Positions 45,746 through 54,376 of a DNA stretch of 64,000 nt are shown here, in pieces. The stretch covers positions 62,001-126,000 of the forward strand of contig CAWCPX010000002.1 in assembly GCA_963797605.1 (NCBI GenBank). Direction: 5' to 3'. Origin of the DNA: DASQPR01 sp963797605 (GTDB taxonomy: Bacteria; Actinomycetota; Actinomycetes; Mycobacteriales; Micromonosporaceae). Position 1 is the stretch's first letter. Each line of letters starts with the position of its first letter. The notes under the pieces were generated by a model. It searched no databases. It saw nothing but the letters and a program-made list of their open reading frames with translations, and was not told the origin of the DNA. Position numbers and translations under genes: made by a program.

Positions 45746-45875
45746 CCGCCCCCGCTTCGCAGGGCGCGGCCATGCTGCGACATTGTTCGCTACGACAAGC
45801 TCGCTCATTCCCGCCCCCGCTTCGCAGGGCGCGGCCATGCTGAAACATCGTTCGCTACGACAAGCTCGCTCATTC
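45746..45875. repeat. 65-bp tandem repeat, two copies
   Basis: Copies at 45746-45810 and 45811-45875 differ at only a few positions. They fill the gap between the two CorC-type genes, overlapping the stop of the upstream gene and supplying the GC-rich ribosome-binding region of the downstream one. On the minus strand each has CCGCGCCC and GGGGGCGG able to form a hairpin. The unit resembles dispersed intergenic repeats of actinobacteria. Confidence 0.8.
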
Positions 45876-47162
45876 CGCATCAGCCGTCCGCGCGACCCGG
45901 ACCTGCTCGATGCGCCGGCGCTCCACCTCGACGATGGTGAACTCCCAGCCCGGCACGTGCACGCTCTCGCCGGCGACCGGGATGTGTCCAAGCTCGGCCA
46001 TGAGATATCCGGCCAGCGTTTCGTACGGGCCGTCGGGCAGCGCGAAGCCGGTCTGCTCGGCGAGTTCGTCCTCGCGGAGCATGCCGTCGACGAGCACGGT
46101 GCGATCGCCGCCGGGCGCGGTCAGGTCGCGCGCGAGGATGTCAGTTTCGCCCTCGCCACGGGGGTCGTGTTCGTCGGCGATCTCACCGACCAGCTCCTCG
46201 ACCAGGTCTTCGATCGTCACGACACCGTCGGTGCCGCCGTACTCGTCGACCACGATCGCCATGTCGGCGTTGCCGGCGTGGAGGGTCGCGAGCACGTCGT
46301 CCAGGTCAAGGCTGTCGGGCACCTGGATCGGCTCCCGAGCGATCGTGGTGACGGCGGTGCGCTCGCGCCGGGCCGGTGGCACGCCAAGCGCGTCGGTGAC
46401 CGCGGCGACGCCGACGACGGAGTCGAGCGAGCCGTCGTAGACCGGGAAGCGACTGTGGCCAGATTCCCGCGCGAGCGTCAGCAGGTCGGCGATCGTCGCG
46501 TCGTGCGGAAGCCCGAGTACGTCGATCCGCGGCGTCATCGCCTCGGCCGCCCGCTTGTCGCCGAAGCGGATGGTGCGCCGCAGCAGCACGGCGGTGTCCT
46601 GCGGAATCGCACCGGCCCGGGCCGAGATCGCGGCCAGCAGACCGAGCTCTTCCGGCGAGCGGGCACTCGCCAGTTCCTCCTGCGGCTCCACACCCAGCCT
46701 GCGCACCAGGAAGTTCGCGGTGTTGTTCAGCGCCCGGATCAGCCAGCTGAACATCTTCGAGAACGTCCGGAGCGGGCCGGCGGTGGCGCGTACCAGTGGC
46801 ATGGGTCTGGCGAGGGCCGCGTTCTTCGGCACGAGTTCGCCGAAGAGCATGGAGAACAGGGTCGCGACCACGAGGGCTGCGACGTGGACCAAGCCGTCGC
46901 TGTGCGAGCCGGCCCACGGTTTGATCAGCGGCGAGAGGATCTTGGCAAGTGCCGGTGACGCGAGATAACCGGTCAGCAGCGCGGCGAGCGTGATGCCCAA
47001 TTGGGCCGCCGAGAGTTGGATCGACAGCTCACGGAGCGACCCGCGCACCGTGCGCGCGGCCTTGTCGCCACCGATCGCGGCTTGATCAATCGCCGCCCGA
47101 TCGACCGTGACCAGGGAGAACTCGGCCACGACGAAGAACGCGTTGGCAACGGTCAGCAGCAC
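45870..47162 (-). CDS. CNNM/CBS/CorC_HlyC membrane protein, long form
   Basis: 430-residue member of the hemolysin C/CorC family. Membrane part: NAFFVVAEFSLVTVDRAAID, LSAAQLGITLAALLTGYLASP and LFGELVPKNAALARP. Then paired CBS domains (AMTPRIDVLGLPHDATIADLL, GHSRFPVYDGSLDSVVGV, VVDEYGGTDGVVTIEDLVEELVG). The C-terminal CorC_HlyC domain ends in GHIPVAGESVHVPGWEFTIVEV. Cation efflux or magnesium homeostasis is the usual role. The first usable start is GTG 47162. Upstream bases encode INAALTVLLPLIAF in frame, which looks like the missing first helix, but no start codon is seen there, so the N-terminus may carry an error. Confidence 0.88.
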   Translation of the reverse strand: MLLTVANAFFVVAEFSLVTVDRAAIDQAAIGGDKAARTVRGSLRELSIQLSAAQLGITLAALLTGYLASPALAKILSPLIKPWAGSHSDGLVHVAALVVATLFSMLFGELVPKNAALARPMPLVRATAGPLRTFSKMFSWLIRALNNTANFLVRRLGVEPQEELASARSPEELGLLAAISARAGAIPQDTAVLLRRTIRFGDKRAAEAMTPRIDVLGLPHDATIADLLTLARESGHSRFPVYDGSLDSVVGVAAVTDALGVPPARRERTAVTTIAREPIQVPDSLDLDDVLATLHAGNADMAIVVDEYGGTDGVVTIEDLVEELVGEIADEHDPRGEGETDILARDLTAPGGDRTVLVDGMLREDELAEQTGFALPDGPYETLAGYLMAELGHIPVAGESVHVPGWEFTIVEVERRRIEQVRVARTADAE

Positions 47163-47248
47163 AAAGGCAATGAGCGGCAGCAGTACGGTCAGCGCGGCGT
47201 TGATGTTGACTCACCTCGCGAACCATTGTGCCCGACCCGGAAAAGAGA

Positions 47249-49465
47249 TCATCCAGCGGTCGAAGCGACGACCGGCTCGGCGGTCGGGGTGGGCTTAATG
47301 GACCGCAGCAACACCGTGGCCACGTCCACGACCTCGACGTCTTCGGAAGCGTCGCCGGTCGACTTCTTCGCGGTGACGCCGTCGCCGATCATCGTCGAGC
47401 AGAACGGGCAGCCGACCGCGATCGTCTTCGCGCCGGTGGCGACGGCCTCCTCGACACGTTCGATGTTGATGCGCTTGCCGATCTTCTCCTCCATCCACAT
47501 GCGGGCCCCACCGGCGCCGCAGCAGAAGGAACGCTCGGAGTTGCGCGGCATCTCGTCGACGGTGCCACCGGCCACCGACCCGAGCACCTCGCGCGGCGGC
47601 GAGAAGACGCGGTTGTGGCGGCCGAGGTAGCAGGGGTCGTGATAGGTGACGCCGCCGTCGATCGGCGTGACGGGCACCAGCCGGCCCGTCTTGACCAGGT
47701 CGGCGAGCAGTTGCGTGTGGTGTACGACCTCGAACGACCCGCCGAGTTCGCCGTACTCGTTGGCGAGCGTGTTGAAGCAGTGCGGGCACGACGCGACGAT
47801 CTTCTTCACGCCGGCACTGTTCAGTGTCTCGACGTTTTGCTGCGCGAGCATCTGGAAGACGAACTCGTTGCCGATGCGGCGGGCGGGGTCACCGGTGCAG
47901 GTTTCGCCGTTGCCGAGGATCCCGAAGTTGACGCCGGCCTCGTTAAGCAGCGTGGCGACGGCGCGCGTGGTTTTCTTCGCCCGGTCTTCGAACGCGCCGG
48001 CGCAACCGACCCAGAACAGATATTCGAACTCGCCACCGTCGGCCACCCGTGGCACCGGGAAGTCGAGGCCTTTCGTCCAGTCTTCCCGGGTCGCCGGCGG
48101 CGCGCCCCACGGGTTGCCCTTCGACTCGAGGTTGCGCAGCATGACGCCGGCCTCGCTCGGGAAGTTCGACTCGATCATCACCTGGTAGCGGCGCATGTCG
48201 ACGATGTGGTCGACGTGCTCGATGTCGACCGGGCACTGCTCGACGCAGGCGCCACACGTGGTGCACGACCAGAGCGCGTCCGTGTCGATGATCGCGCCAT
48301 CGGCCGAGCCGCCGATTAGCGGGCGCTGCGATTCGGCCATCGCCAGAACGTTGACGTGGGCGAGTTGAGCGTCGGTCGCCTTCTCCTCACCGGTCAGCGA
48401 CATGCCACCGCCTGCCAGCAGGTAGGGCGCCTTCGCGTAGAGGTTGTCGCGCAGCGACATGATCACGAGCTTCGGCGAGAGCGGCTTGCCGGTGTTCCAC
48501 GCCGGGCACTGCGACTGGCAACGGCCGCACTCGGTGCACGTCGTGAAGTCGAGCAGGCCCTTCCAGCCGAACTGCTCGACCTGTGCCACGCCGAACTGGT
48601 CTTTCTCCGGATCGGCGGTCTCGAAATCGATCGGCGCGCCGCCGGACATCATCGGTCGCAGCGCGCCAAGGGCCGCCGCCTTACCGCCAGAACGCTTGAA
48701 GAAGATGTTGAAGAACGCGGCGAAGCGGTGCCAAGCGACGCCCATCGTGATGTTGAGCGCGATCACGATGAACCAGGCGAACGAGATGATGACTTTCGCA
48801 AGCGCGGTCAGCGTGATGGCCGTCTGCGCGCTCGAGGTCGACATGCCGCTGAAGATCGAACCGACGCCGTGGGAGACCGGCGCGACGCCCGTCGAGAAGG
48901 GGAAGTCACCGGCCGCGACCTTGAAGCCGCGGATCAGGAAGACGCACACGATGATGCCGAGCACGGTGGCCTCGACGTAGTAGGCCTGCCACATCGTCGA
49001 GCCCGCGAAGCGAGAGCGACCCTTCGCCCGGTTGGGCCGGCTCAGCTGCCGGATCACGATCAGCGTGATGATGCCGACGCCACAGAGCGCCGCGATCCAC
49101 TCCATAAGGAAGCCGTAGACCGCCCAGTGACCGAACAGCGGCCACGCGAACGATGGCGAGAACAGCTCACCGAACGCCTCGACGAGGGTGAACAGCAGCG
49201 CGCCGAACGCCACGAAGACGAACCAGTGCGCGGTGCCGACGACGCCCCACTTCAACATGCGGGTGTGCCCGAGCGTCTCGGTCAGCATCGTGCGGGTGCG
49301 GGAGAGTTTGTTCGTGGTGCGCGTCGGATCGGGTTGACCGAGCCGGATGACCGAGATCATGCGCCGCACGGTCAGAGTGACCAGCACGACCGCCACCGCC
49401 GTCACGGCGAGTCCGAGAATGGGTGACACGATCTGCGCTACGCCGACGGAGGTCGCGGAATCCAT
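47249..49465 (-). CDS. Large membrane Fe-S oxidoreductase (CCG-domain, heterodisulfide-reductase-like)
   Basis: 738-residue protein like the mycobacterial Rv0338c type. About six membrane helices fill the first 260 residues (NarI-like). Two [4Fe-4S] ferredoxin clusters follow: CTECGRCQSQCPAW and CTTCGACVEQCPVDI. The C-terminal half has two CCG-type cysteine-rich domains, visible as FWVGCAGAFED with CPHCFNTL, and YHDPCYLGR with FCCGAGGARMWMEE. It probably moves electrons between a membrane carrier and a soluble partner; the Rv0338c-type protein is essential or important in mycobacteria, but its substrate is unsettled. A small hairpin (TGCCCGAC/GTCGGGCA, 49486-49507) lies 21 bases upstream of the start. 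The frame is intact. Confidence 0.92.
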   Translation of the reverse strand: MDSATSVGVAQIVSPILGLAVTAVAVVLVTLTVRRMISVIRLGQPDPTRTTNKLSRTRTMLTETLGHTRMLKWGVVGTAHWFVFVAFGALLFTLVEAFGELFSPSFAWPLFGHWAVYGFLMEWIAALCGVGIITLIVIRQLSRPNRAKGRSRFAGSTMWQAYYVEATVLGIIVCVFLIRGFKVAAGDFPFSTGVAPVSHGVGSIFSGMSTSSAQTAITLTALAKVIISFAWFIVIALNITMGVAWHRFAAFFNIFFKRSGGKAAALGALRPMMSGGAPIDFETADPEKDQFGVAQVEQFGWKGLLDFTTCTECGRCQSQCPAWNTGKPLSPKLVIMSLRDNLYAKAPYLLAGGGMSLTGEEKATDAQLAHVNVLAMAESQRPLIGGSADGAIIDTDALWSCTTCGACVEQCPVDIEHVDHIVDMRRYQVMIESNFPSEAGVMLRNLESKGNPWGAPPATREDWTKGLDFPVPRVADGGEFEYLFWVGCAGAFEDRAKKTTRAVATLLNEAGVNFGILGNGETCTGDPARRIGNEFVFQMLAQQNVETLNSAGVKKIVASCPHCFNTLANEYGELGGSFEVVHHTQLLADLVKTGRLVPVTPIDGGVTYHDPCYLGRHNRVFSPPREVLGSVAGGTVDEMPRNSERSFCCGAGGARMWMEEKIGKRINIERVEEAVATGAKTIAVGCPFCSTMIGDGVTAKKSTGDASEDVEVVDVATVLLRSIKPTPTAEPVVASTAG

Positions 49466-49537
49466 GGATATTTGCCTCCTGGTGATGCCCGACTTCCATG
49501 TCGGGCAGGCGCCGAACCGCGCAGCGGCAGCTTAACC

Positions 49538-49567
49538 GGTGCGGGTTACCGTCTAGTAACCCGCACC
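49538..49567. terminator. Hairpin between crgA and the Fe-S oxidoreductase
   Basis: GGTGCGGGTTAC and GTAACCCGCACC form a perfect 12-bp stem with a six-base loop, about 98 bases past the crgA stop. No T-run follows, so it may act as an attenuating hairpin. Confidence 0.65.
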
Positions 49568-49664
49568 TTGATCATCCGTTTCCCGCGTTTCTCCACAACT
49601 GTGGATAACCTTGGGGAAAACCACACGCGTGTAATCCAAGCGCGCGATTAGGACATAAAGTGAA

Positions 49665-49928
49665 TTACTTCCAGCGGGACAGGACGATCAGCGAACCGAC
49701 GAGGCCGGCGAAGCCCACGCCCAGGTTCCAATATCCCCAGCTCGCGACGGGGTAGTCGCCTCCGGTGAGATAGAACGTCACGAGCCACGCGAGCCCGAAC
49801 AGGATCAGACCGATCGCGAGGCCACCAACCCACGGCGCGCTCGGGCGCCGGCTGATCGCACCCGACGCCGGGACGAGGTCCGTCGGCGGGGTGTAGACCT
49901 TCTTCTTGCGTACGGTGGACTTGGGCAC
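49665..49928 (-). CDS. crgA: Cell division protein CrgA
   Basis: Small two-helix membrane protein that, in mycobacteria and Streptomyces, binds FtsZ-ring and septal wall proteins and coordinates division. The N-terminus MPKSTVRKKKVYTPP is diagnostic. Helices are VGGLAIGLILFGLAWLVTFYL and WGYWNLGVGFAGLVGSLIVL, joined by TGGDYPVASWG. Length 87 residues, normal. It is divergent from the DUF881 gene and adjacent to pabA and the pknB cluster, the arrangement common to actinobacteria. Confidence 0.95.
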   Translation of the reverse strand: MPKSTVRKKKVYTPPTDLVPASGAISRRPSAPWVGGLAIGLILFGLAWLVTFYLTGGDYPVASWGYWNLGVGFAGLVGSLIVLSRWK

Positions 49929-50018
49929 GACGGTTCTCCTACGTTGCCACCCGGTCGGCGTGAGGTAGAGGGATCCGGGCAGAGTGATGTTCGATTAGTG
50001 TCTTCGACCAGCGTAGTC

Positions 50019-50888
50019 ATGTCTAGGCCGAAACGTCCTCCGGGTGGGCGTGGAAACGATGATCGCAGCGCAGAGGGGGCGGGAGTGGAATATACGTCCG
50101 GCACGTCGAGCTGGGGTGCCGCCTTGCGCCGCCTCGGACATGGGCTGCGCCCGCACCGGATCCGGCTCTCGACGTGGTCGGTGCTCGTCCCCGTGGTGGC
50201 CCTCGTCGCCGGCCTGCTCTTCACGACCTCGGCACACACGGCCGGCGGCATCGACCTCCGTGACGATCGCACGCCCCAGCTGACGACGCTGATCGACGAC
50301 CGCACCCGCCAGATCGACGCTTCCGAGAACCAGGCCTCGCGACTCCGCAAAGCCAACCTCGCGCAGACCAATCAACTCGCCGGCTCCGATTCGGGCGTCG
50401 CGGCTCAGCAGACACGCGCGAACGGATCGCTCGGCCCGGCCGGCCTGGTCGCGGTGCACGGCCCCGGCCTGACGGTGTCGCTCAACGACGCGCCGCGACG
50501 CTCCGACGGCACCTACCCGGCCGGCGCGGGGCCCGACGACGTGGTGGTGCACCAACAAGACGTGCAGGCCGTCGTCAACGCGCTCTGGGCGGGTGGCGGA
50601 GAAGCGATGACCATTATGGGGGTACGGGTGATTTCGACCGGTGCGGTACGCTGCGTCGGTAACACCCTGATTTTGTACGGCCGCGTGTACTCCCCCCCGT
50701 TCGTCATCACTGCCATCGGTAATCCTGATTCCATGCGCGTCGCTCTCGATGGCTCCCGGGGCGTCAGCATCTACCGTCAGGACGCGGCCGCGTGGGGCCT
50801 CGGTTACGAAGTGCGGACCGAAGGAGACGTGACATTGCCCGCCTACGACGGATCCACCGCGCTGCAATACGCGCAGGTCGCGAAATGA
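50019..50888 (+). CDS. DUF881 membrane protein
   Basis: The ATG at 50019 gives MSRPKRPPGG; the longer frame to 49944 runs into the crgA promoter and is rejected. One membrane helix (WSVLVPVVALVAGLLFTTSA) at about residues 55-75 is followed by a coiled segment (DDRTRQIDASENQASRLRK). The DUF881 domain holds GPGLTVSLNDAP, DDVVVHQQDVQAVVNALWAGGGEAM, and VGNTLILYGRVYSPPFVITAIG. Members sit beside sortase and pabA in actinobacteria, but their function is unknown. The stop overlaps the sortase start by four bases (ATGA), so the two are translationally coupled. Length 289 residues. Confidence 0.92.
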   Translation: MSRPKRPPGGRGNDDRSAEGAGVEYTSGTSSWGAALRRLGHGLRPHRIRLSTWSVLVPVVALVAGLLFTTSAHTAGGIDLRDDRTPQLTTLIDDRTRQIDASENQASRLRKANLAQTNQLAGSDSGVAAQQTRANGSLGPAGLVAVHGPGLTVSLNDAPRRSDGTYPAGAGPDDVVVHQQDVQAVVNALWAGGGEAMTIMGVRVISTGAVRCVGNTLILYGRVYSPPFVITAIGNPDSMRVALDGSRGVSIYRQDAAAWGLGYEVRTEGDVTLPAYDGSTALQYAQVAK

Positions 50889-51658
50889 GTTTCGACACCG
50901 ACGTGGCGCCCGCGTGGCCGCCGCCCGGTGAGACCCGGGCGGCTCGCCGCGGCAAGGTCTACGGCACCCAGACCCGGCATAGCCGCAGCAGCGGTGGCGC
51001 GGAGACGGCCCGCCGGATCGCGCGCGGAGCCGGCGAAGTCATGATCACGTTCGGCCTGATCGTGCTTCTGTTCGCGTTCTACGAGGTCTACGGCAAGGCT
51101 GCGGCCGTCGACGCGCACCAGAAAGACCTGAACAAAGAGCTGACGCAGACGTGGACGCAGCGGACCGTGACCGGTGGCGGGGCCGCGGCGTCGGCTCTCC
51201 CGGCTCCCGGCGGCCCGCTCGGCCGGCTCTACATTCCGGCCCTGCACCTGCACTGGGTGGTCGTCGAGGGCGTATCGCTGCGCGACATCCAGTACGCGCC
51301 CGGCCACTACCCCGGCACCGCGCTCCCCGGGCAGGTCGGCAACTTCTCCGTCGCTGGTCACCGCATCCCGTCGATCTTCTGGGACCTGCAGAAAATGGTC
51401 CCGGGGCAGATCATCGTGGTGGAGACCCGCGATGGGTGGTACGAATACCGGGTCACCCAGAACGAGATCGTCACGCCGCACTCGATCGAGGTCATCGACC
51501 CGACGCCGGACCAGCCCGGAGTGGCGCCCACCGAGGCGATGATGACGCTGACCACGTGTAACCCGAAGTGGAACGACTACCAGCGGATGGCCGTACACGC
51601 CGTGTTGATCAAGTCGCAGCCGACGTCCGCCGGCCCGCCCGTGGCACTGGGGAGCTGA
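50885..51658 (+). CDS. Class E sortase
   Basis: Membrane-anchored transpeptidase that links proteins to the wall. The ATG at 50885 overlaps the DUF881 stop. A helix (VMITFGLIVLLFAFYEVYG) at about residues 55-75 is the anchor. Catalytic triad residues are visible: His in SVAGHRIP, Cys in MTLTTCNP and Arg in DYQRMAVHA. Class E sortases recognise LAxTG-type signals; no such substrate is seen in this window, including on the two surface proteins. Length 257 residues, normal. The next small gene begins three bases after its stop. Confidence 0.93.
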   Translation: MSFDTDVAPAWPPPGETRAARRGKVYGTQTRHSRSSGGAETARRIARGAGEVMITFGLIVLLFAFYEVYGKAAAVDAHQKDLNKELTQTWTQRTVTGGGAAASALPAPGGPLGRLYIPALHLHWVVVEGVSLRDIQYAPGHYPGTALPGQVGNFSVAGHRIPSIFWDLQKMVPGQIIVVETRDGWYEYRVTQNEIVTPHSIEVIDPTPDQPGVAPTEAMMTLTTCNPKWNDYQRMAVHAVLIKSQPTSAGPPVALGS

Positions 51659-51660
51659 CG

Positions 51661-51894
51661 ATGTACCGATGGATCTGGCGCAACCTGCCGTACGGCCGTC
51701 CGGGCAAGATCGCGGGCGTCGTCGTCTTCCTCGGCGGCGTCGTCGGCCTGCTGTGGTACGGAGTCTTTCCGGCGATCGACCCGCACCTGCCCTTCAACAA
51801 CGTCCAGGTGACCACGCCCGACGGGGCGGTTCCGCACCAGGATGTGGTCACCCCGTCGCCGAGCCAATCGGTGTCGCATAGCCTGCCCAAGTAG
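51661..51894 (+). CDS. Small single-pass membrane protein, 77 residues
   Basis: The ATG at 51661 lies two bases after the sortase stop, so it is in the same operon. MYRWIWRNLPYGRPGKIAG precedes one membrane helix (VVVFLGGVVGLLWYGVFPAI) and a short Pro/Ser tail ending SLPK. Similar proteins sit between sortase and pabA/trpG in other actinobacteria. No function is known. Composition is consistent with an exported C-terminus. Confidence 0.8.
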   Translation: MYRWIWRNLPYGRPGKIAGVVVFLGGVVGLLWYGVFPAIDPHLPFNNVQVTTPDGAVPHQDVVTPSPSQSVSHSLPK

Positions 51895-51930
51895 GGCTCC
51901 GCGCCCGCTGCCAACCCGGAGGGCCTGGTC

Positions 51931-52578
51931 ATGCGCATTCTCGTCATCGACAACTTCGATTCGTTCGTCTACAACATCGTGCAATATCTCGGCCAACTCG
52001 GGGCCGAGTGCGATGTCCGGCGGAACAACGAGATCGCGGTCGCCGACGTCCCGAAGATCGCTCCCGACGGCATCCTGCTCTCACCCGGCCCGGGCACGCC
52101 CGACCGCGCCGGCATCTGCCTCGACGTGCTCCGCCAATGCGGCGGCGACCTGCCGATCTTCGGCGTATGCCTCGGTCACCAGGCATTCGGCGCGGCGTTC
52201 GGGGCGACGGTCAACCGGGCGCCCGAGTTGCTCCACGGCAAGACATCGCTCGTCCACCATCAGGGCCAGGGCGTGCTCGACGGCCTCCCGGACCCGTTCA
52301 CGGCCACCCGCTACCACTCGCTCGCCGTCGTGGAATCGACGATCCCCGACGAGATCGAGGTGACTGGACGGACCGAGTCCGGCGTGGTGATGGCGATGCG
52401 ACACCGCACGCTGCCGATCGAAGGTGTGCAGTTTCACCCGGAGTCGGTGCTCACCCAGGGCGGCCACCTGATGCTGGCCAACTGGCTGAGCGAGATCGGC
52501 TTTCCCGAACCGCTCGAACGCGCCCCAGCGCTCGCGGCCGAGGTCGAATCGCGTCGGACGGCCGCGTTCGCCGCCTGA
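51931..52578 (+). CDS. pabA: Class I glutamine amidotransferase, anthranilate/aminodeoxychorismate synthase component II
   Basis: Releases ammonia from glutamine for anthranilate or 4-amino-4-deoxychorismate synthesis (TrpG/PabA). VIDNFDSFVYNIVQYL opens the domain. Active-site motifs are LLSPGPGTPDRAG, the nucleophile in FGVCLGHQAFGAAFG, and the His-Glu pair in GVQFHPESVLTQGG. A length of 215 residues is normal. Tryptophan and folate roles cannot be separated from the sequence; no component I gene is nearby. It converges on pknB across a 9-bp hairpin. Confidence 0.93.
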   Translation: MRILVIDNFDSFVYNIVQYLGQLGAECDVRRNNEIAVADVPKIAPDGILLSPGPGTPDRAGICLDVLRQCGGDLPIFGVCLGHQAFGAAFGATVNRAPELLHGKTSLVHHQGQGVLDGLPDPFTATRYHSLAVVESTIPDEIEVTGRTESGVVMAMRHRTLPIEGVQFHPESVLTQGGHLMLANWLSEIGFPEPLERAPALAAEVESRRTAAFAA

Positions 52579-52588
52579 GCATTTAGCG

Positions 52589-52618
52589 CACGGCCGCAGG
52601 CTGCCGCCCGCGGCCGTG
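52589..52618. terminator. Bidirectional terminator between pabA and pknB
   Basis: CACGGCCGC and GCGGCCGTG form a perfect 9-bp stem with a 12-base loop, between the convergent stops at 52578 and 52624. Confidence 0.7.
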
Positions 52619-52623
52619 ATCGG

Positions 52624-54348
52624 TCAGCCGCTCGGGGATACCGGAGTTGACGGGCTTGCCGGGGGCGTCGTGGGCGGCGGCGCGATGAACTTGTCACCGA
52701 CATAGATCGTGATCCTGCTGCTCTTCAGCACCGTCGTGTTCTTCGGGTTCTGGTCGACGACGTGGTCGGCCTGGCTCGGATCGGCCGAATCTTGCAAGAC
52801 TTTGACGATGTTCGTGAATCCGGCCGCCTTCAACTCCTTGCGGGCCTCGGACTCGGAATCGAAGATGACCGTCGGCACCTGCGCCTCGTTGCCCTTCGAA
52901 ATCTTCACGACCACCGTGCTGTTGACCTTGACAGACGTGTTCTCACCCGGCGCCACCGACAGCACCGTGCCCGCCTTGCCAGGCCCATCGACCCGCTGGA
53001 ACGAGGCGATGAGGCCGGCATTTTGCAGTTGGCTCGCCGCGACCGCCTGAGACTGACCGACGATCGTGGGCACGAGCGTCGTCCCCGGCCCGGCACACAC
53101 GTTGAGCTGCACCGTCGTGTTGACCGGAACCGTCGACCCGATGTCCGGCACGGTGTTGATGATCTGACCCTCGGTGCACGTGGTGCTCGTCACCGGATGC
53201 TGCGTGCCCGGCTTGAGACTGTGCGCTTGGAGCTGGCCGGTCGCGAGCGACACGCTCTTGCCGCTGACGTCGGGAACCTTCGTCGTCTGTGTGCGGCTGG
53301 TGAGGTAGAGACCCGTGCCGAGCGCGATCACCGCGACGATGCCGAGCAGGCTCAGCGCGACCATGACCCACGCGGACGCGCGGCGACGCTGCGGGTTGCC
53401 CACGCGCGCGGGCGACGTCGGGCGGGCGCCGTTCGGGCCCATCCGCGGCGCGGTCTCGACCACGGTGTTGGGGTTGTCGTTCATCACTGGCGTCGCCAGC
53501 ACCGGCCGGCCCGCGACCGCACGCAGCAGGTCCGCCCGCATCTCGGCGGCGCTCTGGTAGCGGTTGAGCGGGTTCTTCGACAGCGCCTTCAGCACGATCG
53601 CGTCGACATCGGGCGTCACGTCACGGTTGGACGCGCTCGGTGCTTTCGGATCCTCTCGAACATGCTGATACGCGACGCTGACCGGGTTGTCGCCGACGAA
53701 CGGCGGGTGCCCGGTCAGCAGCTCGAACACGACGCAACCGGTCGCGTACACGTCGGAACGAGCGTCGACGGGCTCGCCCCTGGCCTGCTCGGGTGAGAGG
53801 TACTGAGCGGTGCCGATGACGGCGCTCGTCTGTGTCATCGTGCTCGCACCGCTGGCCAGCGCCCGGGCGATGCCGAAGTCCATCACCTTGACCTGGCCGG
53901 TCTGCGTGAGCATCACGTTGCCCGGCTTGATGTCACGGTGGATGATGCCGTGGCGGTGGCTGAACTCCAGCGCCGCGCAGATGTCGGCGCTGATCTCCAA
54001 CGCGCGGCGGGGCATCAGCGGACCCTCGGCCGTCAGCACCTCTTTGAGGGTGCGGCCGTTGACGAACTCCATCACGATGTAAGGCAGGGATTCGCCGGTC
54101 GGCGCGCGCTCCTCGCCGGTGTCGTAGACGGCGACGATCGCCGGGTGGTTGAGCGCGGCGGCGTTCTGCGCCTCGCGCCCGAACCGCATCTGGAAGGTGG
54201 CGTCGCGGGCGAGATCGATCCGAAGCAACTTGATCGCGACTTCGCGCCCGAGACGAAGGTCACGGCCGTGGTGAACCTCGGCCATGCCGCCGTAGCCGAG
54301 CAGCTCGCCGACCTGATACCTGCCTCCGAGCAGGCGGCCCGCACTCAT
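52624..54348 (-). CDS. pknB: PASTA-domain serine/threonine kinase PknB
   Basis: Membrane kinase that senses peptidoglycan fragments and controls division and wall synthesis. The ATG at 54348 gives MSAGRLLGGRYQVGELLGYGG; a longer frame to 54411 is not kinase-like. Kinase motifs: VAIKLL (Lys), HRDIKPGNVML, DFGIARA and APE-equivalent SPEQARG. One membrane helix (VMVALSLLGIVAVIALGTGLYL) separates it from three PASTA repeats starting KVPDVSGKS, LVPTIVGQS and QVPTVIFDS, then a Pro/Ser tail. The first PASTA has two cysteines. Mycobacterial and Streptomyces PknB usually have four repeats, so this copy is one short. Last gene of the cluster. Length 574 residues. Confidence 0.95.
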   Translation of the reverse strand: MSAGRLLGGRYQVGELLGYGGMAEVHHGRDLRLGREVAIKLLRIDLARDATFQMRFGREAQNAAALNHPAIVAVYDTGEERAPTGESLPYIVMEFVNGRTLKEVLTAEGPLMPRRALEISADICAALEFSHRHGIIHRDIKPGNVMLTQTGQVKVMDFGIARALASGASTMTQTSAVIGTAQYLSPEQARGEPVDARSDVYATGCVVFELLTGHPPFVGDNPVSVAYQHVREDPKAPSASNRDVTPDVDAIVLKALSKNPLNRYQSAAEMRADLLRAVAGRPVLATPVMNDNPNTVVETAPRMGPNGARPTSPARVGNPQRRRASAWVMVALSLLGIVAVIALGTGLYLTSRTQTTKVPDVSGKSVSLATGQLQAHSLKPGTQHPVTSTTCTEGQIINTVPDIGSTVPVNTTVQLNVCAGPGTTLVPTIVGQSQAVAASQLQNAGLIASFQRVDGPGKAGTVLSVAPGENTSVKVNSTVVVKISKGNEAQVPTVIFDSESEARKELKAAGFTNIVKVLQDSADPSQADHVVDQNPKNTTVLKSSRITIYVGDKFIAPPPTTPPASPSTPVSPSG

Positions 54349-54376
54349 CTGTTCAGTCCCTCGGTCGACGACATCG

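Noticed and set aside
44574..46958. 794-codon open frame on the plus strand
   Set aside because: Antisense to two CNNM/CBS membrane proteins; His/Arg/Asp-rich as expected for a high-GC shadow frame.
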